In this document: one piece after another, positions 1 to 33,095 of the stretch
Layout of the letters: each line of letters opens with the position of its first letter
Position numbering within the stretch: position 1 is the first letter of the stretch
Source of the DNA: Amoebidium appalachense
Lineage: Eukaryota; Ichthyosporea
DNA: 64,000 bases
Direction of reading: 5' to 3'
NCBI GenBank assembly: GCA_963693365.1
Contig: CAVNZM010000011.1
Coordinates: 9,176,001 to 9,240,000, forward strand
Program-made: the position numbers and the translations under genes
Notes under the pieces: generated by a model
The model's input: the letters and a program-made list of their open reading frames with translations, nothing else
Told to the model about the DNA's origin: nothing
The model's database searches: none

Positions 1-123
1 TGTGCCATGATGTAGATTACATCAGCATTTATATCTTCCCCCCCCTCCCCCCCCCCTCCCCCCCCCTCTCCTTGGCAAAGCACACACACATACACAAAAA
101 CACACAAAATCCATCCACCATGA

Positions 124-259
<136 letters not shown>

Positions 260-465
260 CACCACCACCACCACTACACACGTACATACTTATTCCATCC
301 CTTTCACGTAGAAAGCCTGTCCTTATCCCCCCCCCCCTCCCCCCCAGCTTCTTGCAGGCACGCACCTCCATGCATCCTCTGAAGCGCAACATATCGATGG
401 CAGTGTAAAAACAATTCATACATAGGTAAATACACAGTAAGATAACAATAGAATATATGCACACG

Positions 466-500
466 CACCTGTGGGAGCTATCAACTGAGGACAGTTAAGC
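466..500 (-). repeat. Duplicated 3' end and donor of the helicase exon at 734-619
   Basis: CTGTGGGAGCTATCAACTGA here matches CTGTGTGAGCTATCAACTGA at 619-638. The copy carries the end of the exon and a GTGCGT donor-like sequence about 150 bp into the intron. Confidence 0.7.
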
Positions 501-618
501 ACATTTCATCAATATAAGCGTAAACCTAAACATAAAATATAACACTCCATAAATATAAATATATACACAGATAATCACATAAGCTAATAATAACTATATA
601 TATATATATATTACCCAC

Positions 619-10012
<9,394 letters not shown>

Positions 10013-11025
10013 GGTGTCAAGAGAAAAAAAACCCGAAACCGAAGGCGATCTAAACCTAACCTCACCTGCGCTATAACTGCAACTCGCCTCGCCTCGCCAT
10101 TAAATGTGACGTCAGTGCTAGTTTAGGCCCTCAATTGGGCAGGCCGTGGCCTTGCTGCTGTATGGAACATGTATTTATGTACATGCACACTGAAAATAGG
10201 TGGGAATGATAGCGCGGCTCTTCAAAAAACATTCAATGTTTCAAGAACACCCATGCATTCACCTGTGTGCATTTTCGCTGTAGCTCACACGTGTGCGAGT
10301 ACAGCAACCTTGGAATGACTCCCCAGCTGGTGCATTTTAAACCAATAGTATAGCTTATAAATTTACCATATTAGGCTGTTGGTGCTCTTTCAACTAATAG
10401 CTGCAGGGGAGCTGTGAGCCATGTACAGCCAGTCTGGCCACTGGCCCAGAATCTATCATGACGGAGAGTCCGGAGCTGAGCCTCGGAGAGAGAGCCAGGT
10501 ACAGACCGGCTCTAAGCAGAGAGAGAGAGAGCTAAATTAAGGGTCCCTTAAGAGAAAACAATAGTAAATAGTGAGAGCTTTTGAAGTACTGTACAAAGGG
10601 TGCTCAAGGGGGAGGTAGGGGAGGGAGAGAAGCAGGGTAGCTCGGAGCGTGGCACATTGACAACCCCCATTTCCCTCTCTCCGTAGGCTTCGAAAACTGC
10701 CAAGATCAACTCTCGAGAACAGATGATCACGCGTGCTAACAATAACGGACGAAGTTTTACCGTATATCACTCTTATATTTTTACACTGAACTCCTGAGGT
10801 GGCCTTGTTCATCTGCCCAGGGTCAGGTCAGGTTTGGGCACCCCCTTTGGGTGTTAGTCTGCCGTTCAGCGAGATTCCCCTCTTCACTATCTAGACATCC
10901 ATTCTTTACCACGCCTAGAGATTAACGCTTTGGTTTTTCGATTTTTCCGCGGTAGGCGCTCCTATCTCATATACACTTGGAGAGCGCTAGGGCATAATAC
11001 CAATTCCTGTTTACACCTTCAAAAA
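10013..11025. promoter_or_regulatory. Divergent spacer between DDX51 and INTS12 with a CRE-like site
   Basis: About 1 kb separates two start codons facing away from each other, so both promoters should lie here. A perfect CRE palindrome, TGACGTCA, is at 10107-10114, about 95 bp upstream of the helicase ATG. The stretch is nearly free of the microsatellites that fill the introns. A GA run lies near 10519-10530 and GGTCAGGTCAGG near 10820. No TATA box can be assigned with confidence. No gene was recognised. Confidence 0.45.
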
Positions 11026-20939
<9,914 letters not shown>

Positions 20940-21570
20940 TAGGGGTTGATGCGATAGACGGGAGATAGTACTGTGAAATTTCGGTGTTTGCATATCACGA
21001 AACAGTGTTGTAGTTATTGCGTCACATAACACGTAACCGTAATGTGGATACTGTGTGATATGGGTGGATGGGATCAAGGGTGGATAGGAAGCGGTATGAT
21101 ATTTGTGTGTTTCCATATCATGGCAGGGTGTTGGGGTTACTGTGAGATTGGGGGATTGGGGATAGGCGGGGGATAGCGCCGTGAAATTGCGTGGTGAAAT
21201 TTCATGGCTCATATACCACAAAGACGTATTGTCGATACTGCATGATGTGGGTTAATGGGGTAGACGGGAGCCAGTGAAATGAAATTCGGTGATTTCAGAT
21301 AACCACGTAACCGTATTGTAGATAATGTTTGATGGGGGTTTAGGGATAGAATGGGGATAGTGCAACGAAATTTCATTTATGAAATACCACGCATATGTTT
21401 GTTAGATGCTATGTGGTTGGGGTTTGGGGATAGACGTGGAATTACCATAGAGCAGCTTAATTTCATAGTTCGCATACCACGCAAACGTATTGTATAGGTA
21501 TTGCGTGATCAGGGTTTAGGGACAGCCTCGGGATATTACAATGAAATTACGGTGCTTAATTAAAGTTTGC
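20940..21570 (+). repeat. ~100-bp diverged tandem repeat in the INTS12 3' region
   Basis: Five to six units carry GGGTTNNGGGATAGACGGG, GTGAAATTTCGGTG, CATATCACG and CGTATTGTNGATATTGNNTGAT. The first unit starts at the stop codon, so the 3' UTR is probably built from this repeat. No further ORF continues from the gene. Confidence 0.7.
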
Positions 21571-22003
21571 ATCAATCCGTGAAAATTTTGTAGGGCTGAT
21601 GGGATAGACTCAGGCGACGAAGAGGAATCTGGGCGTAGTACGTGTGCAACCTTTTCATGATTTGCACTCACATGTATGAATATTTTGTTGGAGCACAAGG
21701 TGTGTGTAATGAATGCCACCACTATTAATACCTCACTTTCCGGCCATACAAATCTTCCCCCCCCCCCCCCCCCCCCCCCCGGCCCCCCAAAAAAAAAAAA
21801 AAAAATCATGGTCTGCGTCTGCCCGCTGAGTGGTCGACAGAACAGTTTGGACCACTAGTGTTCAGGCACAGAGACCCAGGGTATACGTATGAGGAATTCA
21901 GGGCATTGCGAATTGGAAGGTGGTATAGGGGAGGTGGGGATGAGGGAGGGGGGCCCAAGGAAATGGGCAGGGTGATTGTGGATGGCTTTGTATGTGTGTG
22001 TGT

Positions 22004-22040
<37 letters not shown>

Positions 22041-22068
22041 GGGGGGGGGGGGGGGGGGGGGGGAGAGG

Positions 22069-22107
<39 letters not shown>

Positions 22108-23578
22108 ATCAGCAACTACTGTATGCTGTGAGTCTCATGTGTGCTTATAGGTATGGGCATACATATCTCCCAGCCGCCAATGGTCGGTTAGAAAATATAA
22201 CTCATGATATTTCAGTTTATTAAGATTGATATCCGGTTTGACCCCCTTTCAGGTCTGTCGACTGCATATAATGTCGACGAGATATTGCTATTCACCATTG
22301 CCATGTATGGGGGAAAAACAACACCTAGTGTTTTCTAGGTGGCTCATGTGCCATCTTTAACAGTGCCTTGTAGACACAGGCTTCTTTAAATATTCAGAAA
22401 CATAAAGCTCAACCGAGGTTCATACACCCGGTATTATACTCAGACTACATAAACGAGAAGTGCTCAGTTTGTTGTTGCGAAAAAAAAAAAAAAAGAAAAA
22501 TCGAAAACTTTCCCAACTACTAAATTAAGAGCATAATGAACCATCTAATATATATAAATCCCGTCTCCGATACAAAATATTAAGGGATATCGTGGCCACT
22601 ATACAAAATTCAGGAGGGTATCCAGTTGTTTAACATTATATAAAACTCAAAGAGATATATCCCAACGAATATACGAGACTCAAACAGATATACCCCAACG
22701 AATATGCAGAACTCAAAGAGCTATATCCCAACGAATACACGAAATTCAAAGAGATATACCCCAACGAATATATGAAACTCAAAGAGAGATAACCCAACGA
22801 ATATACGAAACTCAGAGAGATCTATCCCGACAAACTATGATATGAAACTCACAGAATATACCTCGACTACATAATACAAGAAACTCAGAGAAATATCTCG
22901 ACTAATACGAGAAACTGAAATCGACTACTATGAAACGAGAAACTCAAAGCTATACTTCGAATCAATACAAGAAACTCAAACTCTAGTATATACCGATTAG
23001 CATCATATACTCAAATATTCCTACTTTTTTTATTGTTTTATAAAAACTTTTTTTTTTGGCGCGCAAAAACTTCCTGCCCAAATTTCTGTATTTGGCTAAT
23101 GGTGCGATCGCTCGAAAATAATTGGTCCATACACATTCTTTTTCGATTTTGTATATCGTCTGATAAAATATAATCAAAGGGTGTATCTAGGCTAAAATAC
23201 GAAATTCCACGAGATATGTCCTGCAGCAATTGCAATACCAGGTTTATCGTCTACATTCCGAAACAAAATCCCTCAGGATATTATCTATAATTTGCTTTAC
23301 CCAACACGGGGTGCTTTTATCCCTCCGTACCTACATAACTGCAGGCAGAAACACAACACAACAAAGCTTCTTGTGATTTGCTAGTACGAGGAACAGATAA
23401 TACGAGTACAGTACATTTTTTTTAACGATTACTTACAAAATCGACTCTACCCCCCCCCTCCCCCCCCTCCCACCCCCCTCCCCCCCCCCCCCCCCCCGCC
23501 CCTCTCCTCCCTTCCCCAAACACCCCATTTCTCTTTCTTTTCCCCCCTGCTCCCCCCCCCCCCCCCCCCAACACTTCT
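21570..23578. other. Gene-free spacer with long G runs and a ~33-bp minisatellite
   Basis: Contains C and G runs at 21757-21780 and 22004-22105. About ten units of an AACTCAAAGAGATATAYCCC/AACGAATATACGA minisatellite cover 22640-22990, with AT-rich sequence to 23440. No gene was recognised between INTS12 and the globin stop. Confidence 0.7.
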
Positions 23579-23940
23579 TTACGAAATGGTGCATTCCTTT
23601 CCGCGATTTCTCAACTTGCAATTGGACGCCACCACATAAGCAGAAATGGACCCCACCAGACAGCCCCACGCAAATTCCTGCTCCTTGCACAGAACCCCCC
23701 TCATGTGGATTTTCAGTGTCTCCACAAAGCACCGTTGGAAGTGTGTGTGCATTCCTGGTGCCACCGCAACGCCTGAGTGGAGCCGGCCAATCACCCAAAG
23801 CTGGGCGGCTGTGTTTTTTTTTTTTTTGTTGATTGTGTTTCATTTTTTGAATAAGATAATATTAGTATTTTGGATGTTTGGGGGGGGGAGGGGGGAGGGG
23901 GGGGGGGGGGGGGGGGGGAAGGGGGTTAGGTGGGGTGGGT

Positions 23941-23979
<39 letters not shown>

Positions 23980-24288
23980 TGGGGGAAGGAGAGGGGGGCA
24001 GGGGAGAGGGGGGGGGGGGACCATGGATGGTGGTGGTACTAACAGGTGCTTGTGGTTGTGTGATGGAAGTTGTGGTGGTGGCTCGTGAGGGAAGTGGGGT
24101 GGGTGGTGGTGGGGGGAGGGGGGGGTTAGGGGGGGGGGGGGGGGGGGGGAGCAGCGAGAGAGGGGGAAAGGTTAGGACATGGTGGTTATACACTGCAACC
24201 AATCGAATGCATTGCAGGTACAGCATGAGCTAAAAAGGTGGACAATAATGTGCATATGGGTGGGTGTTGGAGTTCGACGACAAAAGAG

Positions 24289-24328
<40 letters not shown>

Positions 24329-25989
24329 GAACAGAGGTTGTAGGAATAGGAGAAAGAGGGTGAGAATAATTGAACGGCTGATGGGGGTGTGTGGGTATTT
24401 TTCTATGTATAGGGAAGCGGGAGGGAAAGGGCGGGGAGGGGGGGGAGGGGGGAGGGAGGGAGTGTTCCATACCGAGTTTGCTTGGCTGGTCAGAGACTCT
24501 CAACAGCTCAGACACAACCTTGTGCAGTTTGGCGTGGGGGAACCCTGGCCACTGTGAAATGTCAAAGTTAGATATTCCCCAAGTTTTAGATATTTTCTTC
24601 GTTAATTATCCCCCTTTAGATATTCCATTCGTTAGACATTTCCCCTTTAGACATTCTTTGTGTTAAACATTCCCCCTTCAGATATTCTCTTTGTAAGTTG
24701 CCTCCCTTCAGATATTACCGTCGTGCGACACTCCCCTTTAGACATTCCTTTTGTTAGTTATTCCCCTTTAGATAATCCCCTCTTTGATTAAGTGAAGGTA
24801 ATTTTTTGAGATAATGAAGGGATAAAGATTCTCAGTGCACGAGGGGACAAGCCTTAAGGGGGGTGGGTGGGGGATGGGTACGAGAAGGAGGGGGGGGGGG
24901 GGGGGGGGGGGTAGGGGGGAGGGGGGGGGGGGGGGGTAAATGTGTGTTCGTGTCGTGGGTGAGGTTAGGTTGGTGGGCGAGGAGGGGAGGAGGGGAGGGA
25001 GGAAGGAAGGGGGGGGGGGGGGGGGGGGGGGAGGGGGGGGAGGGGGGGGGAGAGGGGGGAAAGGGGGGAGGGGAAGAGGGGGCACCAGCCTGAAAAAGTG
25101 GTTTTGCCTGGGGTAAAGCAGCAATAAAACTTCGGTAGACGTCGAAAGAGAATTTTTCCGTTGTGTCTCCCACAGAGGCCCACGTTTCCATCATGCCTAG
25201 TTGGTGTGGTCCTACCTTGTCGGAGATGAACTGGGACACCCGCTTGGGGTCGGATGCGTATTTGGCCATTTCAATCTGGAGAATGTCGCTCGCCTGCGAA
25301 GCGTGTAGGGGTTAGTAACAAATGGGAGTGGCAAACGTGCTCATTGGAAATTTTTTAAAATAGGAGTCAAATTTGCTATTGATCGATATCAGACCGACCA
25401 TATAAGGAAATTGTGTAAAGTTGATGACATGCGGCAAGCTACTGCTGTGACGTGTCGGTGTTGGGTCTAAGTGGGTGGGTCTCCCGGAGGATGTTCTATA
25501 TCATGCGTTAGGTGTGGTGGTAGCTGTGATTTTGTTTTTTTGGGCCTTATCGTAGGAGAAATAGTATTAGGCTCCGGGCCCCGGCGGCTGCGGCAGCCGG
25601 GGAGGCCCTGGGGTGGGGGGGGGGGGGGGGGGGGGGGGGGAAGTGGGGTCACTCCCATAGATCACTATCCATGGGTAAGATGGTTGGAGGGGCCTCTTGG
25701 TGCGCGCATCTGTTTATATGTTGTGGGTTGGAGGGAAGGGCGTGCCGGGAAGGGGGCCGAGGCAAAAGGGGGGGGGGGGGGGGGGAGGGGGGAAGGAGGG
25801 GGAGGGGGAGGAGAGAATGGAGGCCGGGGGAGGGGGGAGGGGGGGAGAGGGAATGGAGGGGGAGGGGGAGGGGATGGAGGGGGGGGGGGGGGGAGGGGAA
25901 TGGAGGGGGGGGAGGGGGGGAATGGAGGGGGGGAGGGGGGGGGGGAGAGAGAATGGAGGCCGGGGGAGGGGGGGGAGGGAATGGAGGGG

Positions 25990-26072
<83 letters not shown>

Positions 26073-26426
26073 GAATGGATCTCGATGCAGGGAAGCATCC
26101 AGGGGGGGGGGGGGGGGGGGGCGATCTCACCATATGGTAGAAAGCATGCCATGCCTCTGCAATTTCAGGGGTCCAGGCAAATCCCAGCCTCTCTCTCAAC
26201 CCCATGATAAGTGCCGTGCCTAGGTGGGTGAACATTATTGGGGTCACTCCCATGGAGATGTGTGTGCCTGCTATGTTGCCTAATGCCTCTTTAAGGCGGT
26301 GGGGGGAGTCTAGACAGCTGAGGAGGAGGCCTATTGCGCGGGCTAGCTTGACGCACATGCTCACTCGCTTACCGATGATGAGCTTGGCCTGTTTTCGTTT
26401 TTTATTTTTTTATTATTTTTGTGTGT

Positions 26427-26466
<40 letters not shown>

Positions 26467-27921
26467 TTGGGGGAAAGGGGGAAGGGGAATGTACTGGGAA
26501 AGGAGCATTGGGGCTTGCTCTCTTTTGTGCTCGTGGGGAAGGTGTACAAAGGGTCTGTGGGCGGGTGGGTGGGTGGGTGGGTGTGGGAGGGAAGGGGGGG
26601 GGGGTGGGGGGGGGGATAAAGAGAAAGGGGGGGGGGGGGGGGATGAGAGGAGGAATGGGTGGGATGGGGGAGGGGGGGGGGGGGGGGTTAGTCCGAGTAT
26701 CTCACGCTTTGTCTTTTTCTCCTTTCTTCTTCTTAACCTTTATCGTTTGGTTCTTATTTTTCTGAGCTCGGTGGCAAGCTTTGAATGAACAGTTTTCTCG
26801 AAGTATTCTTCAGCTGTCCCTTCTTCCCCCCCCTCCCTCCCCCACCGCCACCACCAAACACACACAAGGGTACTAACCACATGCAAATCATTTTTTTATT
26901 ATATACTATTGTGACCCCCGAGGAAACCACCAGCAAAAAAATAAATCCGTCCTCGTGACATGGGAAAAGCAGCAATTTTCAGGTTTCCGCGATACAAGCA
27001 CAATCCAGGCCCATCTACAGTTGTGTTTTCTTTTTCCTACCTCTCTTTCATATCTCTTCTTGTCATATGAAAATCCCTTACTAAATCACGATGATCTCTT
27101 TTTCATATCTCTCCTTCATATCTCTTTTTCATATCTCTTTTCCATATATAAATCTTGCACCCGCTTACCTCTGGACACAGCGCAAACAGGTGTGCGTAGA
27201 TAGACTCAAACAGTTCCAGTGCAGGTGTCTGTGTCCTCTCTTGGTTCGTGCACGTGACCAGGTCACGTGACAGAGCCACCTGCCACGTGCTACGTACCAG
27301 TGCCTTCTGCCCATCGCTCAGTTGCTTGATTTGACCGGTGCCACGTGGCGAATTTCCAGAAGATTCTCCACCAGAAGTCAGCGAAAAATGACGAGAGAGT
27401 TTTCTAGGGCTGAAATTGAATGTATTGCTGGCGGCGGCGGGTATGTTATTGGCGGAGGGTGAAAGAGAGGTGGGTAGGGATGTGACGGATGCATTTTGGC
27501 ATGTGTCATCTTTACGACGGGGGATTGCCGCAGGCAGGTTAATTTGGGGAAGAGAACGGCGTGTTTTCTGTTTGGTTGGAGAGAGCGAGAATGTGGGGAC
27601 GGTAGCAAGGCGGACGAGTGGCTTTCTTAATGAGTGTGTGGGTTGGACGGCTTGTGATTTTAAATTTAAACTTGCTGTCGTATTGGAAGGAAAGTGACGC
27701 TTGGGGATGGCGAGGCCAAACTCAATGAGACTGGTTGCTTTGGGGCTGTGTAGGTTTATTTTGGGAAAGCTTTCCGTCACAAATTCCGCTTCTGTTTTTA
27801 TCATGGAGCACTCGGGTGGGTGGGGACTGGCGGAATAGTGTTGGTTGTGGTGTAGGTTTGTGTGGTTGGGTGATTGAGCGTGTTCGGTGTGGACAGAAAC
27901 TGGTACTGTATAGGCAGCCAT
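23579..27921 (-). CDS. Two-domain globin with about 200-residue N-terminal extension
   Basis: Five exons: 27921-27169, 26388-26131, 25293-25086, 24544-24473, 23808-23579. They total 1521 nt (506 aa, TAA stop) with every phase matching. Residues 1-200 are Ser/Pro/Thr-rich with no visible domain. Globin domain 1 starts LSDGQKALVRSTW (about 201) and has a proximal F8-type His at about 294 in THISMGVTP. Domain 2 (about 350-500) contains METWASV, FDVYRSF and PLFQ, then a His at about 441 in RLHSGVAVAP. The two F helices align residue for residue: H-x4-[VG]-x-P and the preceding PxxL-x3-L. The distal position appears to be Ile in domain 1 and His in domain 2; this is inferred from a hand alignment. 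Haem and O2/NO chemistry are family knowledge; the physiological role is unknown. Flanking genes give no hint. Confidence 0.85.
24555..24795. repeat. ~36-bp minisatellite in globin intron 3
   Basis: Units of CCCCTTTAGATATTC with TTCGTTAGACATT variants repeat about seven times, starting about ten bases upstream of the exon 4 acceptor on the minus strand. Confidence 0.75.
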
Positions 27922-30604
27922 GTTCTCGAATACTGTACTGTAAGTTTAAGATATACTTATTTTGCACAGTATCAAAGACGTAAAAAGGTGTGATTATGTA
28001 CACATCTATGCACTTTCAATTGCCATCAGAGGAAAAGGGTACACCAAGCTAAAGTTAAAGGAATCACTTGTCAAAGTGCAAGTGTCTACATCCGCATAAA
28101 CGGCCAGAAAAATAAGACTCTGAAGTTTGAAAGGTGGTATTTCAGCACATTGGCAGGCAGCTAAGGTAAGCCGAGTACCAAAGAGGTAATTTAAAACGAG
28201 ATTATTGCATATCACGTGGGTGAAGACATGAGGAAAGATCCCGCCGGAGGATCGGGAGAACGTTAACTAATATGTGCCGTGATCGATTGTTAACCCAACT
28301 AAGAACGCAAAAGATCCTGCAAACTTAATTGTTACTATTGATATGCAAACGGCCACGAAAGACACTGGAAACCACATGAACAGAAATCATCAGAAGAACT
28401 TGAGTGTTAACCAGACTCGGTTCAGCAGATGTATACAAGTCCATTCACTGTATCAATTTGGGTACGAACAGAACAGAATGACTTGCGTGCACGCACACTG
28501 CTGTGTTTTACTTCGCACGGGGCCGGTCACGTGCCCGGCACACTGGCCATCCTTCTTAAAGCCTGGCGCACTGATCATGATCACTAATCACTTCATGTCA
28601 CAGTCAAAAACCTTAATCAAGGTAGGCATCTCGCGGACCATGTACATGAATATTTGCCACGTAGGGTTGCAAGTGTGGCAACTTGAGAGTTCTGCATGGA
28701 TCCGGAGGGCCGGGTACACATCGGGCTCGAAACTTTCAGAAGTGTTGTTACTGATGGTTGCAACTTAGTGCATGGACTTTGTACTCAGTGTTGTTCTCTA
28801 CCACGGTGTTATACATGCACCTCCATGGTGAACACACGGGGGTTTTCACGTGTACGTACTTGTATGTGTACCATATTGATTTTGCCGGCCAAAGGGTGTT
28901 GGTTCGTCATGATGATATCGATGATGTCTGCAGGAAGAATGAACGGCCCGGATGCTGTAACTGCCCCACCCCTCCCATAACCAACAAATATGTGCATGCG
29001 CATGCGTGCACGGCTTATAACACCATGTAGGAGGAAAAGAAAGGTGAAAAAAAAGAGAAGTCCGGCCAGACAAATAGATTCAAGACACTTTGCCTACCTA
29101 CGCCCACAACGCCCGTCCGCGAGTGAATATGTTCGGATTCACGGTACTTGAAAGTGGCGGATCTATGATATTGAGATCTAATATTTGGATGACTTCCGAG
29201 GCTCCGTACGTGTTCAACTGACTCCGATTCCAATTGCAAGCTGTAGCACGGGATGGCATCTGCCAGCTTTCAATGGGCAATATTAATAATATTGCATATG
29301 CATGTGTCACTGTTGTGAGCTAAGCAGAAAACTAGAAAAATAAGCCAGTGGTAGCCATCTGCAACACATCCACTTCAATGTGTACTGATTTGGCAGTGAC
29401 AAGATCCGAGTCAAAGAGCGTGATCCGATGCATGTGTGAGCGTAATGATTCGGAACGGTTGCCAAGGTCTCGTTACCGATATCAAATCTTGCATGAACAC
29501 AAGCACATAAGAGGATATGCACTTATCTATGCACATATTCCATAACTTATTTATTGTTTGTTTTGTAATAAATGCAATGTTACAGAGAGAGTTTCAAACA
29601 CTTCTCACTGCAGACGAACTGGCCTTGGCGCGTGTCGATGGACATATGTTGGGAAATGCAGCCGGATTCCATGTATCCGATAAACTGCACAACTTGAACG
29701 AGTCATATTGGTTCAAAACAAAATCGGTTGTGGAATGTGGCTCGCTATAAAATAAACATACCTGATTGGCTTACCCTTGGCGAATGGATGCCGGCAACTG
29801 TGAACACAATGCCAATATGTGGCCCGACCAGTGCCCACTGCCCACCCTATTCCCGTAGTGCAGAACGCATAGAAATAAATATATTACCTATACACATGCA
29901 GATGAAAAATTGGTCTCTTCCTAACCGAGGCTCACTCGCAAGCCCGAACATCGGCAGGGGCATATTATACCGTTAGAGTTCTGTAATGATGATATGCAAT
30001 CGTGAACCGATCGCGAGCGATCGTTAGTTATAAAAAATGTATCATAGTAACCACCGCCACTATCTATTTCGCACCTCAGGCTCTGTGATGACGTCGACCA
30101 CGCATATGGGGGTTTGAATATGAAATATATGCACGGCCCAGTAGTGTGTGCCACAGTGTGTGCAAGTCATACAGTGCACGTCCATTTTTGTCTACATACA
30201 GTAACCGCATATATACCCATCCTATTGGTGCGCATTCATGCGTTGACTCCCATAATGAGTGCGCATGCACCCAAACGTATCATTGCACCTCAGCTGCCAG
30301 GTGAGACAACTCCTGACCGAGCCACGTGAGCCACGCCGCAGGGCCACAGCTCACGGAGTCCTTCTAGTGTGATCCATGAAGACCAGAATCTTCTTCCCTC
30401 ACCCGCGGGCCCGTGAGCCAGGAATAATAAGGAAATTGGGTGTCGCGGGAGTCAACATGTCACCTGACTCACCTCGAGACTTCCATGGCCAGCCAAGGTG
30501 AGTCCGGAAAAACGATTTCCCGTGGCCTATCATATTATAAATTGAGTACGGTGTACATGTATCGATTATTTCTACTGGGTGTGTGTGTGTGTGTGTGTGA
30601 CATG

Positions 30605-30761
<157 letters not shown>

Positions 30762-30814
30762 ATGTGTGTGTGTTTATGTGTGTGCGCGCATGTGTGTGTC
30801 ACACAGTGTGTGTA

Positions 30815-30857
<43 letters not shown>

Positions 30858-31137
30858 CCATGTACACGTGTGCGTAAATTCAGTGCACACACGTGTATGT
30901 GATTGTCATGTGGCAATACACCGGGATTTGTGCACCGTGACGGTGTCAGTACTATGTAGTATTAGTCAGTGTCACTGGTACACTATATCAAATATTAATG
31001 TCCTCAGAGCGCAATTCTTAGCGATATATCACGGTGCCTAGGGACTCCTATCTACATATATGTACATGTACATGATATATCATAATGCATTGAAATACTA
31101 CAGTAATCAACTAATATTTGTGTGGGCTATCCCTGTG

Positions 31138-31400
31138 TGTGTCTCTCTCTCCCTCCCTCCACTCTCTTTCTATTTCTCTCTCACACACACGTTCACTCTC
31201 TCTCTCTCTCCGAGCCTCTCTCTCTCGCTGACCCCCCCCCCCCCCCCTCAACTTCAATCCCATACCCCCCTCCCCATCTCCCCTCACCCCCTAGCTCTCT
31301 CCCTCCCTCCCTCTCTCTCCCTCTCTCTGTCTCCCTCCCTCCCTCCCTTCCTCCCTCCCTCCCTCCCTCTCTCTCTCTCTCTCAGAGACACACACACACA

Positions 31401-31481
<81 letters not shown>

Positions 31482-31643
31482 TCTCTCTCTCTCTCTCTCC
31501 CTCACTCTCCCCCCCCCCCCCCCCCCCCCCCAGCCCCGGAGCTGTCTCTCTCTCTCTCCCCCCCCCCCCCCCCCCCCGAGCTCTCTCTCTCTATCTCTCT
31601 CAATCTCTCTCTCTCTCTTTCTCTCTCTCTCCCTTTCTCCCCG

Positions 31644-31690
<47 letters not shown>

Positions 31691-31720
31691 TCTCTCCCCC
31701 CCCCCCCCCCCCCCCCCCCG

Positions 31721-31756
<36 letters not shown>

Positions 31757-31864
31757 CTCCCCCCCCCCCCCCCCTCCCCCCCCCGAGTTTTCTCTCGAGA
31801 TCTCTCTCTCCCCGAGATCTCTCTCTCTCTCCTTTCTCTCCGAGCTCTCTTTCCTCTCTCCCCG

Positions 31865-31905
<41 letters not shown>

Positions 31906-31910
31906 CTCTC

Positions 31911-31945
<35 letters not shown>

Positions 31946-32041
31946 CCCCCCCCCCTCCCTCTCTTGCTCGCTCTCTCTCTCTCTCTCTCCCCCCCCCCCC
32001 CCCCCCTCTCTCTCTCTTGCTCGCTCTCTCTCTCCCCCCCC

Positions 32042-32072
<31 letters not shown>

Positions 32073-32084
32073 GCTCTCTCGGGC
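31138..32084 (+). repeat. ~1-kb polypyrimidine block of (TC)n and C runs
   Basis: Nearly uninterrupted pyrimidines on the plus strand. (TC)n blocks are separated by C runs and recurrent GAGCTCTCTCTC or GAGATCTCTCTC joints. Confidence 0.9.
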
Positions 32085-32382
32085 TTCCATTGAGTGTGTG
32101 TGTGTGTGTTCCCGGTGTGTATGTGTGTGTGTGTGTGTGTGTGTTTACATGTATGTGCATGTGTGTGTGCGTGCGTGTGTGTGTGTGTGTGCGCGCGAGC
32201 GTGTGTGTGTGTATGTGTGTGTCTTTGTGTGAACTTAAACACTGCGGTACACGAAGCCGGAAATACCGAATTATTGCCAGCCTGATTTTATTATTACCGT
32301 ATGATGTTTGTGTCAGATGCCATGGCGGCTGCCATAGATGGCGATAAAGGTGGACAGAGTGTGGCTCGTGTGGAGAAGTACG

Positions 32383-32426
<44 letters not shown>

Positions 32427-32429
32427 CAC

Positions 32430-32499
<70 letters not shown>

Positions 32500-32505
32500 A
32501 CATGT

Positions 32506-32559
<54 letters not shown>

Positions 32560-32869
32560 ACGCTCGCCCACGTGTCCGCACGCGTATGAGTGTCTGTGTG
32601 TGTCACGTGTGTGCACTTTGTGTGTGTGGGCACTCAGTGTGCTGTGGTTCGTTTGTGTGTGTAATTGTGGGGGCGGGGGGAGGGGGGGGGAGGGGGAGGG
32701 GAGGAGTACGCAGAGGGGAATTGGGGAGGGGGAGGCGGGGAGGGGGTGAGGGAGGCCCAGATGTTACGCATGAGAGGGCATGGATTATGGAAATGGCAAC
32801 AAGAAGAAAAAGCACAGCAAAATAAACGTCACAAATAACAAGCAAAAAACACAACTATAAACTTTGAAC

Positions 32870-33095
32870 AAAAATGACGTGCAGGAAGTCTATGAAGACG
32901 CTTAAACCGAGACATCATTAGGGGGGTTCCTATGCCTCCAAAAAGAATGGCGGCGACATCTCATTCGCGTGGTTCCCAATCCATCCTTTGTTTCAACAAC
33001 AATAGGCGAGGGAACAAACTTGTTTTGGCCAAAGACGATGCAGGGTTGTTCAAAAAGCAGCCGCATCTAAAACCCCAAAACCCGGATGATAAACA
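32870..33095 (+). repeat. R1 copy, intergenic
   Basis: ATTAGGGGGGTTCCTATGCC, GTGGTTCCCAATCCATCCTT, TTTCAACAACAATAGGCGAG and TGCAGGGTTGTTCAAAAAGC. It matches the 38062 copy along its length, with an extra segment. Confidence 0.7.

Noticed and set aside
370-390. 13-nt micro-exon of the helicase (AGGATGCATGGAG between AG and GT)
   Set aside because: Phase is possible but the residues (GCME) do not fit the DDX51 sequence after the HR motif.
22640-22990. CRISPR-like array of ~33-bp units
   Set aside because: Units are contiguous and diverged with no unique spacers; it is a minisatellite in a eukaryotic genome.
28343-28768. 141-codon open frame on the plus strand
   Set aside because: No domain, no splice context and no composition bias; treated as chance in low-repeat spacer.
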